This document shows positions 1 to 8,381 of a stretch of 64,000 nt of DNA, one piece after another. Under the pieces are notes generated by a model. The model saw only the letters and a list, made by a program, of their open reading frames with translations. It ran no database searches and was not told the DNA's origin. Positions within the stretch are counted from its first letter, which is position 1, and every line of letters starts with the position of its first letter. The stretch lies in the NCBI RefSeq assembly GCF_015500095.1, contig NZ_CP062983.1, positions 1,860,001 to 1,924,000 on the forward strand. The letters are read 5' to 3'. A program made the position numbers and the translations under genes. The stretch comes from Phototrophicus methaneseepsis (GTDB lineage Bacteria; Chloroflexota; Anaerolineae; Aggregatilineales; Phototrophicaceae).

Positions 1-258
1 GCCAGGTGTGCCCGCATCACTGATGAGCGCGACATCACCACGAGCTAATGCATCGAAGATGGCGTCTAGCTTAGCGAGCTTATTATGCTCGTGGTAGCTG
101 GTGAGGGGCGTCTTGATTTCATAATGATCGAGCAGCACGCGCGAGGTGCGCGTATCTTCTGCTGCGATGAGACTGACCTCTTTGAGGATGCGTAAACCGC
201 GCAGCGTCATATCTTCCAGGTTGCCGATTGGCGTCGGTACGATGTACAAGGTGCCCAT
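1..258 (-). CDS. rsmI: RsmI, 16S rRNA 2'-O-ribose C1402 methyltransferase (partial, N-terminal 86 residues)
   Basis: The minus-strand reading starts at an ATG (256-258) and runs off the window edge. The N-terminus MGTLYIVPTPIGNLEDMTLR is the signature of RsmI, followed by a segment with AAEDTRTSR and later ALISDAGTPG, both standard for this SAM-dependent tetrapyrrole-methylase-fold enzyme. RsmI methylates the ribose of C1402 in 16S rRNA together with RsmH. The remaining roughly 190 residues lie outside the window. The gene is divergent from the AraC-type regulator at 393, with 134 bases between them. Confidence 0.95.
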   Translation of the reverse strand, partial: MGTLYIVPTPIGNLEDMTLRGLRILKEVSLIAAEDTRTSRVLLDHYEIKTPLTSYHEHNKLAKLDAIFDALARGDVALISDAGTPG

Positions 259-392
259 GTATGGATGCCTCGTGTTGCGTGGATTGGCTTCTATTTTACT
301 GTGTCTGCGGCCCAGATGCGAAGTGTAAGCTGTCACATTAGCTGATGCTCATGGAACCTATTAGCCTTGGATTGGGCTACTTCGGCTGTTGA

Positions 393-1298
393 ATGGTGCC
401 TCTAAATACAGCAAGATTATACAAGACAGCCAATGACGTATTTGATATGGTGATACTTATGAATACGGTAAGCCGTTTGCATCAGCCTATAAAAGAGCAA
501 ACGAAATTCTGGCGTATGCCGCAGTACGACAATATGGAACTGCTGCATGCGACTTTTATTACGCATGCTTTTACACGCCACTACCACGAGTGGTACGCCA
601 TCGGCATGATCGAACGGAACCACTATACATTTTATTATCGTGGGGCGATGCACACGATCCATGCCGGGCAGATCGTCGTCATCAACCCTGGCGAGATTCA
701 TAGCGGCGAAGCCATTGATGAGATCGGCTGGACGTACCGGATGCTGTATCCGGGTATCACCATGATGCGCCAGATTGCTTATGAGGTGACGGGGAAGTTC
801 TGGGATTTGCCCACATTCCCGCAGGGCGTGATTGACGATTTGGACCTGGCGAGGGCCATACAGCGATGCCACATGGCCCTGGAAGACCCTCATATGCGCT
901 TGATGCACGATACATTGATTCGGGATGTCTTCAGCATGATGATCCTGCGCCATGCTGAAAATAAGCCAATGCCACTCAGGCTCGGCCATGAACGGCGCGC
1001 CGTCGCGTTGGCTAAGGAATATATGGCCGTTCATTACGCAGATAACATCACGCTGGAAGATTTATCGTCACAGGCGGGCCTCAGTCCGTATCATCTGGCG
1101 CGCGTCTTCCGGGCAGAAACAGGCATGGCACCCCACCAGTACCTCATCAACCTGCGTGTGAACAGGGCACGCGTTCTATTGGAGAGCGGGCTGCCTATTG
1201 TGGATGCCGCCACAATGACGGGCTTTACAGACCAGAGCCACTTATCGCGTTACTTCAAACGTATCCTGGGCATTACCCCAGGGCAGTATTCACTCTGA
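393..1298 (+). CDS. AraC-family transcriptional regulator
   Basis: A 301-residue protein with an N-terminal cupin-like sensing domain (residues about 45-130, with HYHEWYAIGMIE and INPGEIHSGE, the usual His-rich AraC_binding pattern) and a C-terminal double helix-turn-helix (about 207-301, with LSSQAGLSPYHLARVF and GFTDQSHLSRYFKR). This group of AraC proteins often sits beside azlCD exporters, and here azlC starts 69 bases downstream on the same strand. It probably controls that exporter in response to an amino acid or related ligand; that is inference from position. No Shine-Dalgarno sequence decides the start: ATGs at 393, 447 and 459 are all possible. Confidence 0.9.
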   Translation: MVPLNTARLYKTANDVFDMVILMNTVSRLHQPIKEQTKFWRMPQYDNMELLHATFITHAFTRHYHEWYAIGMIERNHYTFYYRGAMHTIHAGQIVVINPGEIHSGEAIDEIGWTYRMLYPGITMMRQIAYEVTGKFWDLPTFPQGVIDDLDLARAIQRCHMALEDPHMRLMHDTLIRDVFSMMILRHAENKPMPLRLGHERRAVALAKEYMAVHYADNITLEDLSSQAGLSPYHLARVFRAETGMAPHQYLINLRVNRARVLLESGLPIVDAATMTGFTDQSHLSRYFKRILGITPGQYSL

Positions 1299-1367
1299 TA
1301 ACCGTTTGGCTGTACTTGATTAGCGACGATTTAGCGATCATCTAATAGTTCAACCGAGTGAGAAGTC

Positions 1368-2132
1368 ATGACAAGTTATGCGGCTGCAAAGCCTGAAGAC
1401 TCTCCACGCCGCGCTTTTTTCCATGGCGCAAAAGATACGGTCCCGCTGATTATTGGCGCGATTCCATTTGGCATCATCTATGGTGCCATCGCTATCAATG
1501 CCGGGTTATCTCCCTGGGCTACGCTTGGCATGTCCCTGTTTGTCTTTGCTGGTTCGGCACAATTCATCGCTGCCGGGTTGGTTGGGCAGGGGGTCGGGCT
1601 GGGATTCATCATCCTGACGACGTTCATCGTCAATCTACGGCATATGTTGTATGCGGCTTCGCTGGCCCCATATCTGAAGGGCCTTCCTCAACGTTGGCTG
1701 GCACTATTGGCTTTCTGGCTGACGGATGAGACTTATGCTGTCGTCATCACGCGTTACCAACAAGCCGAAGGCCAACCACATGCTCATTGGTATCATCTTG
1801 GGTCTTCAGTGGCAATGTATCTCAACTGGCAGCTCTGCACGCTCATTGGCATTGTAGCCGGGACGCAGTTTGAAGGCATTGCCGATCTAGGGTTGGATTT
1901 TGCACTGGTGGTGACGTTTATTGGTATCGTCGTGCCGCTGATTGTATCGCGTCCGATGTTGATCAGTGCGCTGGTGGCCGGGATTGTCGCCTTGCTGACG
2001 AACAACATGGAGAATAAGGCCGGGTTGATGGTGGCGGCTTTTGCCGGGATTGCTGCGGGGATGCTGGCAGAAGCCATTTTGCAGCCGGATCCACAAAAGC
2101 CAGTTGTGACCCTGAACGGAGATGGCTCATGA
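1368..2132 (+). CDS. azlC: AzlC-family branched-chain amino acid exporter, large subunit
   Basis: A 254-residue integral membrane protein. The segment [20 protein letters not shown] followed by FAGSAQFIA is diagnostic for AzlC/YgaZ, and [14 protein letters not shown] matches the family's second conserved block. AzlC and AzlD together export branched-chain amino acids (AzlCD in Bacillus, YgaZH in E. coli). The start ATG follows GAGTGAGAAG at a normal distance. The stop overlaps the azlD start by four bases (ATGA), indicating translational coupling. The upstream AraC regulator probably controls the pair. Confidence 0.93.
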   Translation: MTSYAAAKPEDSPRRAFFHGAKDTVPLIIGAIPFGIIYGAIAINAGLSPWATLGMSLFVFAGSAQFIAAGLVGQGVGLGFIILTTFIVNLRHMLYAASLAPYLKGLPQRWLALLAFWLTDETYAVVITRYQQAEGQPHAHWYHLGSSVAMYLNWQLCTLIGIVAGTQFEGIADLGLDFALVVTFIGIVVPLIVSRPMLISALVAGIVALLTNNMENKAGLMVAAFAGIAAGMLAEAILQPDPQKPVVTLNGDGS

Positions 2133-2461
2133 CTTTGACCATGCAGGAAGTGTTATTGATCGTGGGAATGTTCGCCGTGACGTTCAGCGTGCGGTATGTG
2201 CCTATCGTGCTGGTTGGGCGTATCCAACTATCGGACCGCGTGCAGCGCGCGCTGAACTATGTGCCGGTTGCTGTGCTGACTGCGATCTGTGCCCCGGCAA
2301 TCTTCATGCCAGAAGGCACACTGGCGCTCAGCCTGGAAAATGCCGCGTTAGTCGGCGGTGCTGCCAGTATACTCATCGCATGGCGTACGCGTAACTTGCT
2401 GCTGACGATTGTCCTGGGCATGGTCATTTACATGGGATGGCGCGCATTGATGGGCGCTTAG
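2129..2461 (+). CDS. azlD: AzlD-family exporter small subunit
   Basis: A 110-residue protein with about four hydrophobic segments. [15 protein letters not shown] near the N-terminus, [16 protein letters not shown] in the middle and a hydrophobic C-terminus are typical of AzlD/YgaH, the small partner of AzlC. It starts inside the azlC stop region (overlap 2129-2132), so the two subunits are almost certainly made together. An ORF in another frame starting at 2122 is a shadow. I saw no terminator hairpin immediately after it. Confidence 0.9.
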   Translation: MTLTMQEVLLIVGMFAVTFSVRYVPIVLVGRIQLSDRVQRALNYVPVAVLTAICAPAIFMPEGTLALSLENAALVGGAASILIAWRTRNLLLTIVLGMVIYMGWRALMGA

Positions 2462-2600
2462 GCGGCGGCGATATTGTCCAGTTTGGCTAAAACGGGCATT
2501 TGTAGGGGCTTATTGAGTGCAATGGAGGGCTCTTTCATGGAATATTCGCACAATGAAATCTGTTGCTTCCGCACGATTTCCCAACGACACTAAGCCAATT

Positions 2601-2631
2601 TTCACCGTTTCCCCATATTTTCGTGTATACT
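2601..2631 (+). promoter_or_regulatory. Possible promoter for the TPR membrane protein
   Basis: A -10 box TATACT (2626-2631) lies 42 bases before the start codon at 2673, with TTCACC at 2601-2606 as a weak -35. The 19-base spacer is longer than ideal. TTGACA at 2632-2637 is an alternative -35, but no good -10 follows it. Confidence 0.35.
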
Positions 2632-2672
2632 GTTGACAACCGCATGAGAGTTTTTATTTTGGGTATAGCCTT

Positions 2673-3449
2673 ATGATCTACGGACGCAAAACACAGAATA
2701 GCTATCCGGGCCGGGGTGTGGTGCTCGCAATTCAGGCGATTTTGATCTTGGGCATCGCCTACTTTGGCATCGAGGCTTTGGCAAATATCTTCGATAAAAT
2801 GGCCCCTTCACCTTACAATGCTAATTCGGTGGTTGTTTATCCATCGAATGCATCATCGTCAACGGCCTGGGATGTTGACCGTAGTACGATGAATGCGGAG
2901 TATGCAAGCTATTATTCTCACCTGGGTCACCAATACCTTTACATAACGGGTGAACCTGCTCAAGCCCTTGTTCAGTTCAATAAGGCACAGTCTTTTGCGC
3001 CGAATGACCCGAATGCTGACCTGGCTATTGGCGTCGCTTACGAACATATGGATATGCCCAGTCGCGCGGCAGCTGAATTCCTCGATTATCTACGGATGAA
3101 CGAAGATTATTATGTACCTCAGGCCTGGTATGATGAAGTCCGCCAGACCGTGCAGATGTATGAAGGCCGTATCTTCGCCTATGATGTCGATGCAACTGCT
3201 GGCGATACCCTGAGTGTCCGTGCACAGAGCGTTGAATACAACGAAGTTGATCCGCTGATTGTGATCCTCGATCCTTATGGCAACCCGCTGACCGGACGCG
3301 ATGATGTCCTGGATGGCCGCCAAGTTCTGTCGATGGATGCCTTCATCAACGAATACAGCCTCCCCATCAGCGGTGATTACACCGTGCTGGTGAGCCATGC
3401 AGGTGGCGGCAGTATCGGTATGGTGGATGTCACGGTCGATCTCGACTAA
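2673..3449 (+). CDS. Membrane-anchored TPR protein with C-terminal PPC-like beta domain
   Basis: A 258-residue protein. Residues about 15-38 form one membrane segment (VVLAIQAILILGIAYFGIEA) with a short cytoplasmic start, so the rest is probably outside the membrane. Residues about 75-140 carry two TPR-like helical hairpins (AQALVQFNKAQSFAPNDPNA, then ADLAIGVAYEHMDMPSRAAA). Residues about 160-258 resemble the bacterial pre-peptidase C-terminal beta domain, with a pattern of an alternating beta strand, SVEYNEVDPLIVILDPYGN and SGDYTVLVS. A similar beta domain begins the giant RHS protein of this window. The role is unknown; an envelope scaffold or assembly factor is plausible. A strong hairpin at 3472-3499 ends the unit. 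Confidence 0.7.
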   Translation: MIYGRKTQNSYPGRGVVLAIQAILILGIAYFGIEALANIFDKMAPSPYNANSVVVYPSNASSSTAWDVDRSTMNAEYASYYSHLGHQYLYITGEPAQALVQFNKAQSFAPNDPNADLAIGVAYEHMDMPSRAAAEFLDYLRMNEDYYVPQAWYDEVRQTVQMYEGRIFAYDVDATAGDTLSVRAQSVEYNEVDPLIVILDPYGNPLTGRDDVLDGRQVLSMDAFINEYSLPISGDYTVLVSHAGGGSIGMVDVTVDLD

Positions 3450-3471
3450 GCATCACATACGAACGAATATA

Positions 3472-3499
3472 AAAAGGCACACTCTCAGGTGTGCCTTTT
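3472..3499. terminator. Bidirectional intrinsic terminator
   Basis: Perfect 11-base arms AAAAGGCACAC and GTGTGCCTTTT enclose a 6-base loop. Runs of A before and T after the stem let it work on both strands, between the TPR gene ending at 3449 and the convergent VCBS gene ending at 3534. Confidence 0.9.
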
Positions 3500-3533
3500 G
3501 CTTTAATGGATAGAGTCGGAAGGTGGTGTTCGC

Positions 3534-4898
3534 CTAATCTGTAGGGTAAGGCACCCGCAGTAGCTGATCAATCAATGGGTTATCGACCTGATAGGTGCGA
3601 CCATCTGGCCAGTGAACGATGACACGTTCAACGGCCATTTCTTGCCCCAGACCAAAATGGGCTACAGGCTCCATCTGGCACAAATACCCGCTGCCCGCGT
3701 CGATAGCGCGTCGCTGTATGCGGGTGCTGGTTTGCAGCATAACGATGGCACCACGTGCCGGGGCTCCATAGCGCGTCAGGGGCAGGACGCGTAAATAATG
3801 GTTGAGGTTGGGGACGGTGTGATACAGGCTGAGGGGTTGCGGACTGCTCTCCCCATGGGCGATGAGCAGTTCCAGGCGGCCATCACCATCTGTATCTGCG
3901 ACGGCTGCGCCCGTGCCCAGGCCATCGGGCTCCAGGGCGTCCCCAATAGGGATACTCTCCCAATCGCCATCACGCAGCGCAAATAGGCGGTTAGGCTCTC
4001 CAATGTTGTTGAAGAACAATTCTTCGTAGCCATCATTGTCGAAGTCTGCCGCAATCACCGTGCGAATACGTGACGGTTGAGCCATCTCCGGCGGGGCGAT
4101 GTCATCCCAGATGCCGTCTGTGCTCTGCACGAACATCCGGTGTGGGCCTTCCCAATTGCCATAAACTAGGTCAAAACGGCCATCACTGTTGGTATCCAGC
4201 ACGGCGATGCCGCGCACATGCTCAAATGGATCCCCAATGCCGAGCTGGGCCGCGATCTCTTCAAAGGTGCCATCGCCTTTGTTGCGGAACAAGAAATTTG
4301 GCCCGTGTTCATTGCCTGCAAAGATATCCATGCGGTTGCTGACAATCGGTAACGCTACCAGGCCGCGCCCACCTGTCACCAGGTCCAGGCCTGCCTCTGG
4401 GGCCACATCCCGCAGGATGCCGTCGTCATCCAGTTCATAGAGGCGCATGGGGCCGCCATAATTGGCGACGAAAAGCCCATACAGCCCGTTGCCATTACGG
4501 TCAATCGCCACAACGGAACGTCCAGACGTCAGATTGAGGGCATCTTTATTTTGGGGCAGTTCAAAGAGATCGACCCAACTATCGCCATAGGCGAAGAGGC
4601 GGTCTGCAAAGCGTTTAGCCCCGCCAAATGTATCTGTGTTGAGGACGTAAATTTCTTCCCGGCCATTGGCGTCAATATCACATGCTGCCAGCCCTAACGC
4701 CTGACGGCGGGCATCCGCCAGAGTGCGCGGCGCAATATCCTGATAATCCTGGCCTGTCCATTTATAAGCCCGGTTGGGGACGCCAAAACCAGCAACAAAC
4801 CACTCAAAATGCCCATCACCGTCGATGTCGGTGACGCAAATACCATAGTGGAGTCGCTCAGAGTTACCTTGAAGCAGTGCGCTTCTGTCAATGAACAT
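3534..4898 (-). CDS. VCBS/FG-GAP repeat protein with C-terminal ASPIC/UnbV domain
   Basis: About 454 residues made of FG-GAP/VCBS beta-propeller repeats, each with a calcium-binding Asp loop such as DIDGDGHFEWF, DIDANGREEIYV, DRNGNGLYGLF, DTNSDGRFDLVYG, DFDNDGYEELFF and DTDGDGRLELLI. The last 85 residues (NHYLRVLPL, then PVAHFGLGQ, then VIVHWPDGRTYQ) match the ASPIC/UnbV domain that ends CRTAC1-like proteins. Such proteins are usually extracellular, yet no signal peptide is visible from either possible start. I prefer the ATG at 4898 because the first blade begins soon after it; an ATG at 4976 would add 26 unremarkable residues. Function is not known; the family binds calcium or carbohydrate. 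Confidence 0.88.
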   Translation of the reverse strand: MFIDRSALLQGNSERLHYGICVTDIDGDGHFEWFVAGFGVPNRAYKWTGQDYQDIAPRTLADARRQALGLAACDIDANGREEIYVLNTDTFGGAKRFADRLFAYGDSWVDLFELPQNKDALNLTSGRSVVAIDRNGNGLYGLFVANYGGPMRLYELDDDGILRDVAPEAGLDLVTGGRGLVALPIVSNRMDIFAGNEHGPNFLFRNKGDGTFEEIAAQLGIGDPFEHVRGIAVLDTNSDGRFDLVYGNWEGPHRMFVQSTDGIWDDIAPPEMAQPSRIRTVIAADFDNDGYEELFFNNIGEPNRLFALRDGDWESIPIGDALEPDGLGTGAAVADTDGDGRLELLIAHGESSPQPLSLYHTVPNLNHYLRVLPLTRYGAPARGAIVMLQTSTRIQRRAIDAGSGYLCQMEPVAHFGLGQEMAVERVIVHWPDGRTYQVDNPLIDQLLRVPYPTD

Positions 4899-5001
4899 AC
4901 ACGCCTTTACAGGTGACTGGTCGATAGCTACTTCACGTCGTATCGTATTGTTACAGTATAGTAGGTCATTCCCCAAAAGTGAGTAAGAGAGAGATAAGCG
5001 G

Positions 5002-6048
5002 TTATTGAGTATTGCCGGGCGTCTCTATAAACGTGTGGATCTGTTGCAATGCGTCTTCTGGCTGGATGCCATCGCGCGTCCAATCCCACTGCATTTGCTG
5101 CGTCTGCTGGACACCGCCCTGATCGAGCGCGACGGACTTCCATAAGGCTAGGGCACGTGGCGTATAGGGCGCATAACGGGCCGGGTCGCTGGGGCCGAAG
5201 ACCGTCACCGTGGGCGCGCCAGAAGCCGCAGCTATGTGCGTCAGGCCCGTATCATTGCCGATGTATAGGGCCGCTTGGCTCGTCAGCGCTGCAATCTGTG
5301 GGAAACTCAGTTCACCGATGAAGGTCGTGGTGTGGGCCTGCATCTGGCTGCGGACGGTGTTGACGATGCCACTATCATCTGGCCCTGCGAGCAAGACCAC
5401 CTGCCACCCATAAGCTTTAGCTAAAGCATCTGCCACCTGGGCGAAGGACTCCGGCGGCCAGCGTTTGCTATGCATCGCCATCCCTGGGTTGCTCCCGCCA
5501 GCGGGGTTGACCACGAGATAAGGCCCTTTGATGCCGCGTCGTGTTAAAAAGTCGCTGATGTAGGCTGTGGCTTCTGGGGGGACAGGTAGGTTCACATAAC
5601 AGCCTTCGGTATTGATGCCAAGGGCAGCTACTACGTCCAGATAAATCTGGGCTTCCGGGCGCACGTCGGCGGGGCTGGTAGGCGCTTTGTGTGTATAGCC
5701 GAAGCCGCGCCAACCACTGCTGATGCCTGCGCGGATAGGGATGCCGCTCAATCCAACGGCTAAGCTCATCAAGGGGGAGCGCACCAACGAAACAGCGATA
5801 TCATAGCTACCCAGGCGCAAAGCAGAGACCATATTCCAGAACCCACCCAGGCGCTTAACGGGCATGGCTGCCTGACCCGTATCCAGAATGTGGTTTAAAT
5901 CCGTGTGAAATTCAATCGCTTGCCGCGACCATCCGCCTACGGCAAAGGTGATGTCAGCCTCTGGATAGTGGCGCCTTATGGCCTTGAGGGCAGCCGTTGC
6001 CATCATGACATCGCCTATGCAGCACGGACGAATAATGATGATTCTCAT
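5002..6048 (-). CDS. Glycosyltransferase family 9 (ADP-heptose transferase-like)
   Basis: A 348-residue GT-B enzyme. The N-terminus IIIIRPCCIGDVMMATAALK is the GT9 signature (normally RxxxIGDxLLxTP). The second half has VVNPAGGSNPGM, KRWPPESFAQVADALAK, LLAGPDD and the strongly conserved donor-site block YIGNDTGLTHIAAASGAPTV followed by FGPSDP. GT9 members move heptose or related sugars from nucleotide donors to lipid-linked glycans. In a lineage that mostly lacks LPS the sugar is uncertain, so I infer only a role in a surface or lipid-linked glycan. The gap to the VCBS gene downstream depends on that gene's start. No clear promoter was seen. Confidence 0.9.
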   Translation of the reverse strand: MRIIIIRPCCIGDVMMATAALKAIRRHYPEADITFAVGGWSRQAIEFHTDLNHILDTGQAAMPVKRLGGFWNMVSALRLGSYDIAVSLVRSPLMSLAVGLSGIPIRAGISSGWRGFGYTHKAPTSPADVRPEAQIYLDVVAALGINTEGCYVNLPVPPEATAYISDFLTRRGIKGPYLVVNPAGGSNPGMAMHSKRWPPESFAQVADALAKAYGWQVVLLAGPDDSGIVNTVRSQMQAHTTTFIGELSFPQIAALTSQAALYIGNDTGLTHIAAASGAPTVTVFGPSDPARYAPYTPRALALWKSVALDQGGVQQTQQMQWDWTRDGIQPEDALQQIHTFIETPGNTQ

Positions 6049-6173
6049 CGGGGTCCTGGTCGTTGATGCGGGTAAAAGTTCACGGTTTTATGCCGCTGCA
6101 TGGGGATAAATCCTTTCCCCACATGTGCCGCTTAAAAACGGGTTTTAATGACCAGATCGGTTCACGTCTGGCT

Positions 6174-8225
6174 TTATACCTCGACCATCGGTCTGGATTC
6201 AAACATGCGGTCCAGCAGGAGTTCGCTGTGTTCGTCGGCGACAATCGTCAGTGTATCGTTTGGTTTGAGCACAGTGGACCCATGCGGTACGATCAGGCGG
6301 CCTTTGCGTTGGATGGAGGCGATCACAGATTCAGGCGGCCATTCAATATCTTTGATTTGCTTTTCGCTCAGGCTGGAATCCGCACGAATACGATATTCTA
6401 CGACGTGTGCGCCTGTGAGCGTCTGCAAGCGGACTTGCTCCGCAATATGCTGTTCGCGTAATTTACGAGAGGCGGCTACGTTATAAGCGTTCATAATATC
6501 GTGACGGCGTAATAAGCCCACGACAGCCCCGTTATGGCTATCCACAACGGGCAAACGGCCAATTTCATGGACGCCCATTTTACGGATCGCGGACCACAGC
6601 GCTTCTTCTGGTCGTGCGGTGATAATCTCCTGCGTGGCAATATCGCCGACGGTTTTTGCAGCGTTATCAGGATCAACGAGCGCTTTTTCAAAGGCGCGCT
6701 GTAAGTCGCCAAGCGTCACGATGCCGTATAATTCCTGATTATCGTTGATCACGCACAGGGCCCTGGTTTGCTGTTCATGGAAGGCGTCGCGCAGTTCGCG
6801 CAAGTCCGCGTGAACGGGGACGGTGGGGGCGGGCTGGCGCATGGCTTCTTGCACGGTCACGGCCTGCATCAGGTCAATATCGCGGCCCTGCTTCAGATAG
6901 AGGCCACCTTGTGCGAGGCTGGTCATATAAATGCCGCGCACGCTCGTACGTTCCAGCAAAATGACGCAAATACCCGCCGTGAGCATCATAGGCAGGATGA
7001 GCGCATAGTCATCTGTAATTTCAAACACGAGCATAATGGCTGTAATGGGTGCGCGTACAATACCCGCCAGCAAGCCAGCCATCCCGGCGATGGCATACGT
7101 CTGCGGTGCACCCACAACGGATTCCGGCAGGAAGAGCCGTACCACTTCGCCATAGGCATCACCCAGGAAGATACCCACAAAGAGCACCGGAGCGAAGACA
7201 CCACCGACGAAATGACCACCAATGCTGGTCGCTGTCATCACCCATTTGACAACGCCAAGCAGCAGCAGCAAGGCAATCCCATCATGGAAGTGCCCGGTGA
7301 GGACATCATGCATGACTTCTTCACCAGCGCCCATGATCTGGGGCAGGAAGATACCTACGATGCCGATGACGAGGCCCGTCAAAGCTGTCTTAACCGGGAT
7401 CGGGACGTTGAGGGCTTTATCCCATGTGCGCTTTTGCCAGTAGAAAAAGCGAATGGCGACGACAGAAACACCGGCAAGCAAGACGCCTAATAACAGGTAA
7501 AAGACGAGTTGCAGCGGGTTCCCTAAAATGAATTCCAGGCCATCAAAAATTGGGTTCGCGCCACGGACGCTCCGGGTGAAGCCTGCGGAGATGACAGCAG
7601 ATAACACCACAATACCGAACGTGCGCGATGTGAACTCGCGAAGGACGATCTCCAGAGCGAAAAACACCCCGGCGATCGGGGCGTTGAAGGCGGAAGCGAT
7701 CGCGCTGGCAGCACCAGCGGCGACGAGTAGGTTAATATACTCTTCGCCGAAGTTCAACTTCTGGCCGAAGAAGGAACCCAGGTTCGCACCAATTTGCACG
7801 CTTGGGTCTTCAGGGCCGACAGAAGCCCCCGCAGCTAAGGAGAGAACCGCGGCAAAGACTTTTGCGGGTGCTTTGAAGAAAGGTAAGCGACCACCTGTTA
7901 GCGCGACGGATTCGATAATCCCAGCGACACCGTGGTGCCGTTCATGCCCGATGAAGCGATACGAGATCCAACCCACAACGAGGCCGACCAGCATCAAGAT
8001 CGGGATAATACTCAGGCTTGGGTTGGCGCCGATGCTGCTCAGCCAGACGCCAATATGATTCTGGCCCAACTCTACGACGAATACCTCATGAAACCAGTCG
8101 ATAGCACTACGAAACAAAGTAACCGAGACACCGGTTGCCAGGCCAACAACAACAGCCAATGCTAAGAGTGTGGAGTTTTCTGAAACGGGCAAGCGGTTCA
8201 GGAGTGTGCGCGGATAATGAATCAT
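6174..8225 (-). CDS. CLC-type chloride channel/transporter with two CBS domains and a TrkA-C-like domain
   Basis: A CLC membrane core (about residues 15-430) is followed by a CBS pair (about 455-600) and a TrkA-C-like ligand domain (about 615-680, VVEYRIRADSSLSEKQI to ADEHSELLLDRMF). GASVGPEDPSVQIGA is the CLC pore motif with the gating Glu, although the usual GREGP reads GPEDP. GGVFAPVLFVGIFLG matches the third pore motif. The first pore motif, normally GSGIP, reads HHGVAGI, so the central chloride-binding Ser is not obvious. I place the start at the ATG 8223-8225 because a GTG at 8264 would lie about at the transcription start of the promoter at 8267-8294. Function is chloride or another anion flux, probably gated by nucleotides through the C-terminal domains. 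Confidence 0.92.
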   Translation of the reverse strand: MIHYPRTLLNRLPVSENSTLLALAVVVGLATGVSVTLFRSAIDWFHEVFVVELGQNHIGVWLSSIGANPSLSIIPILMLVGLVVGWISYRFIGHERHHGVAGIIESVALTGGRLPFFKAPAKVFAAVLSLAAGASVGPEDPSVQIGANLGSFFGQKLNFGEEYINLLVAAGAASAIASAFNAPIAGVFFALEIVLREFTSRTFGIVVLSAVISAGFTRSVRGANPIFDGLEFILGNPLQLVFYLLLGVLLAGVSVVAIRFFYWQKRTWDKALNVPIPVKTALTGLVIGIVGIFLPQIMGAGEEVMHDVLTGHFHDGIALLLLLGVVKWVMTATSIGGHFVGGVFAPVLFVGIFLGDAYGEVVRLFLPESVVGAPQTYAIAGMAGLLAGIVRAPITAIMLVFEITDDYALILPMMLTAGICVILLERTSVRGIYMTSLAQGGLYLKQGRDIDLMQAVTVQEAMRQPAPTVPVHADLRELRDAFHEQQTRALCVINDNQELYGIVTLGDLQRAFEKALVDPDNAAKTVGDIATQEIITARPEEALWSAIRKMGVHEIGRLPVVDSHNGAVVGLLRRHDIMNAYNVAASRKLREQHIAEQVRLQTLTGAHVVEYRIRADSSLSEKQIKDIEWPPESVIASIQRKGRLIVPHGSTVLKPNDTLTIVADEHSELLLDRMFESRPMVEV

Positions 8226-8266
8226 GTGGTATGTCGTGTGCTTTTTTGCGTGGACGTTCTGCACGC

Positions 8267-8294
8267 ATTATACGGCGTTTTGTGTGTGTTGCAA
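8267..8294 (-). promoter_or_regulatory. Promoter of the CLC gene
   Basis: On the minus strand TTGCAA (8289-8294) and TATAAT (8267-8272) are separated by 16 bases. Transcription would start near 8260, favouring the ATG at 8225 over the GTG at 8264. It is back to back with the carbamoyltransferase promoter at 8326-8354. Confidence 0.6.
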
Positions 8295-8325
8295 TGATTG
8301 GATATGCTTGCCCGTGTTTCTGTGC

Positions 8326-8354
8326 TTGTCGCTGGCTTGCTGCTCAGGTATCAT
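8326..8354 (+). promoter_or_regulatory. Promoter of the carbamoyltransferase-methyltransferase operon
   Basis: TTGTCG (8326-8331), a 17-base spacer and TATCAT (8349-8354) lie just before the ribosome site AAGGAG and the ATG at 8382. Confidence 0.55.
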
Positions 8355-8381
8355 CGCTGCCGCTGCACATAAGGAGCGTGT

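Noticed and set aside
6063-6173. Small inverted repeat (TGGGGA/TCCCCA) between the GT9 and CLC genes
   Set aside because: Only six bases per arm, and no T run; too weak to list.
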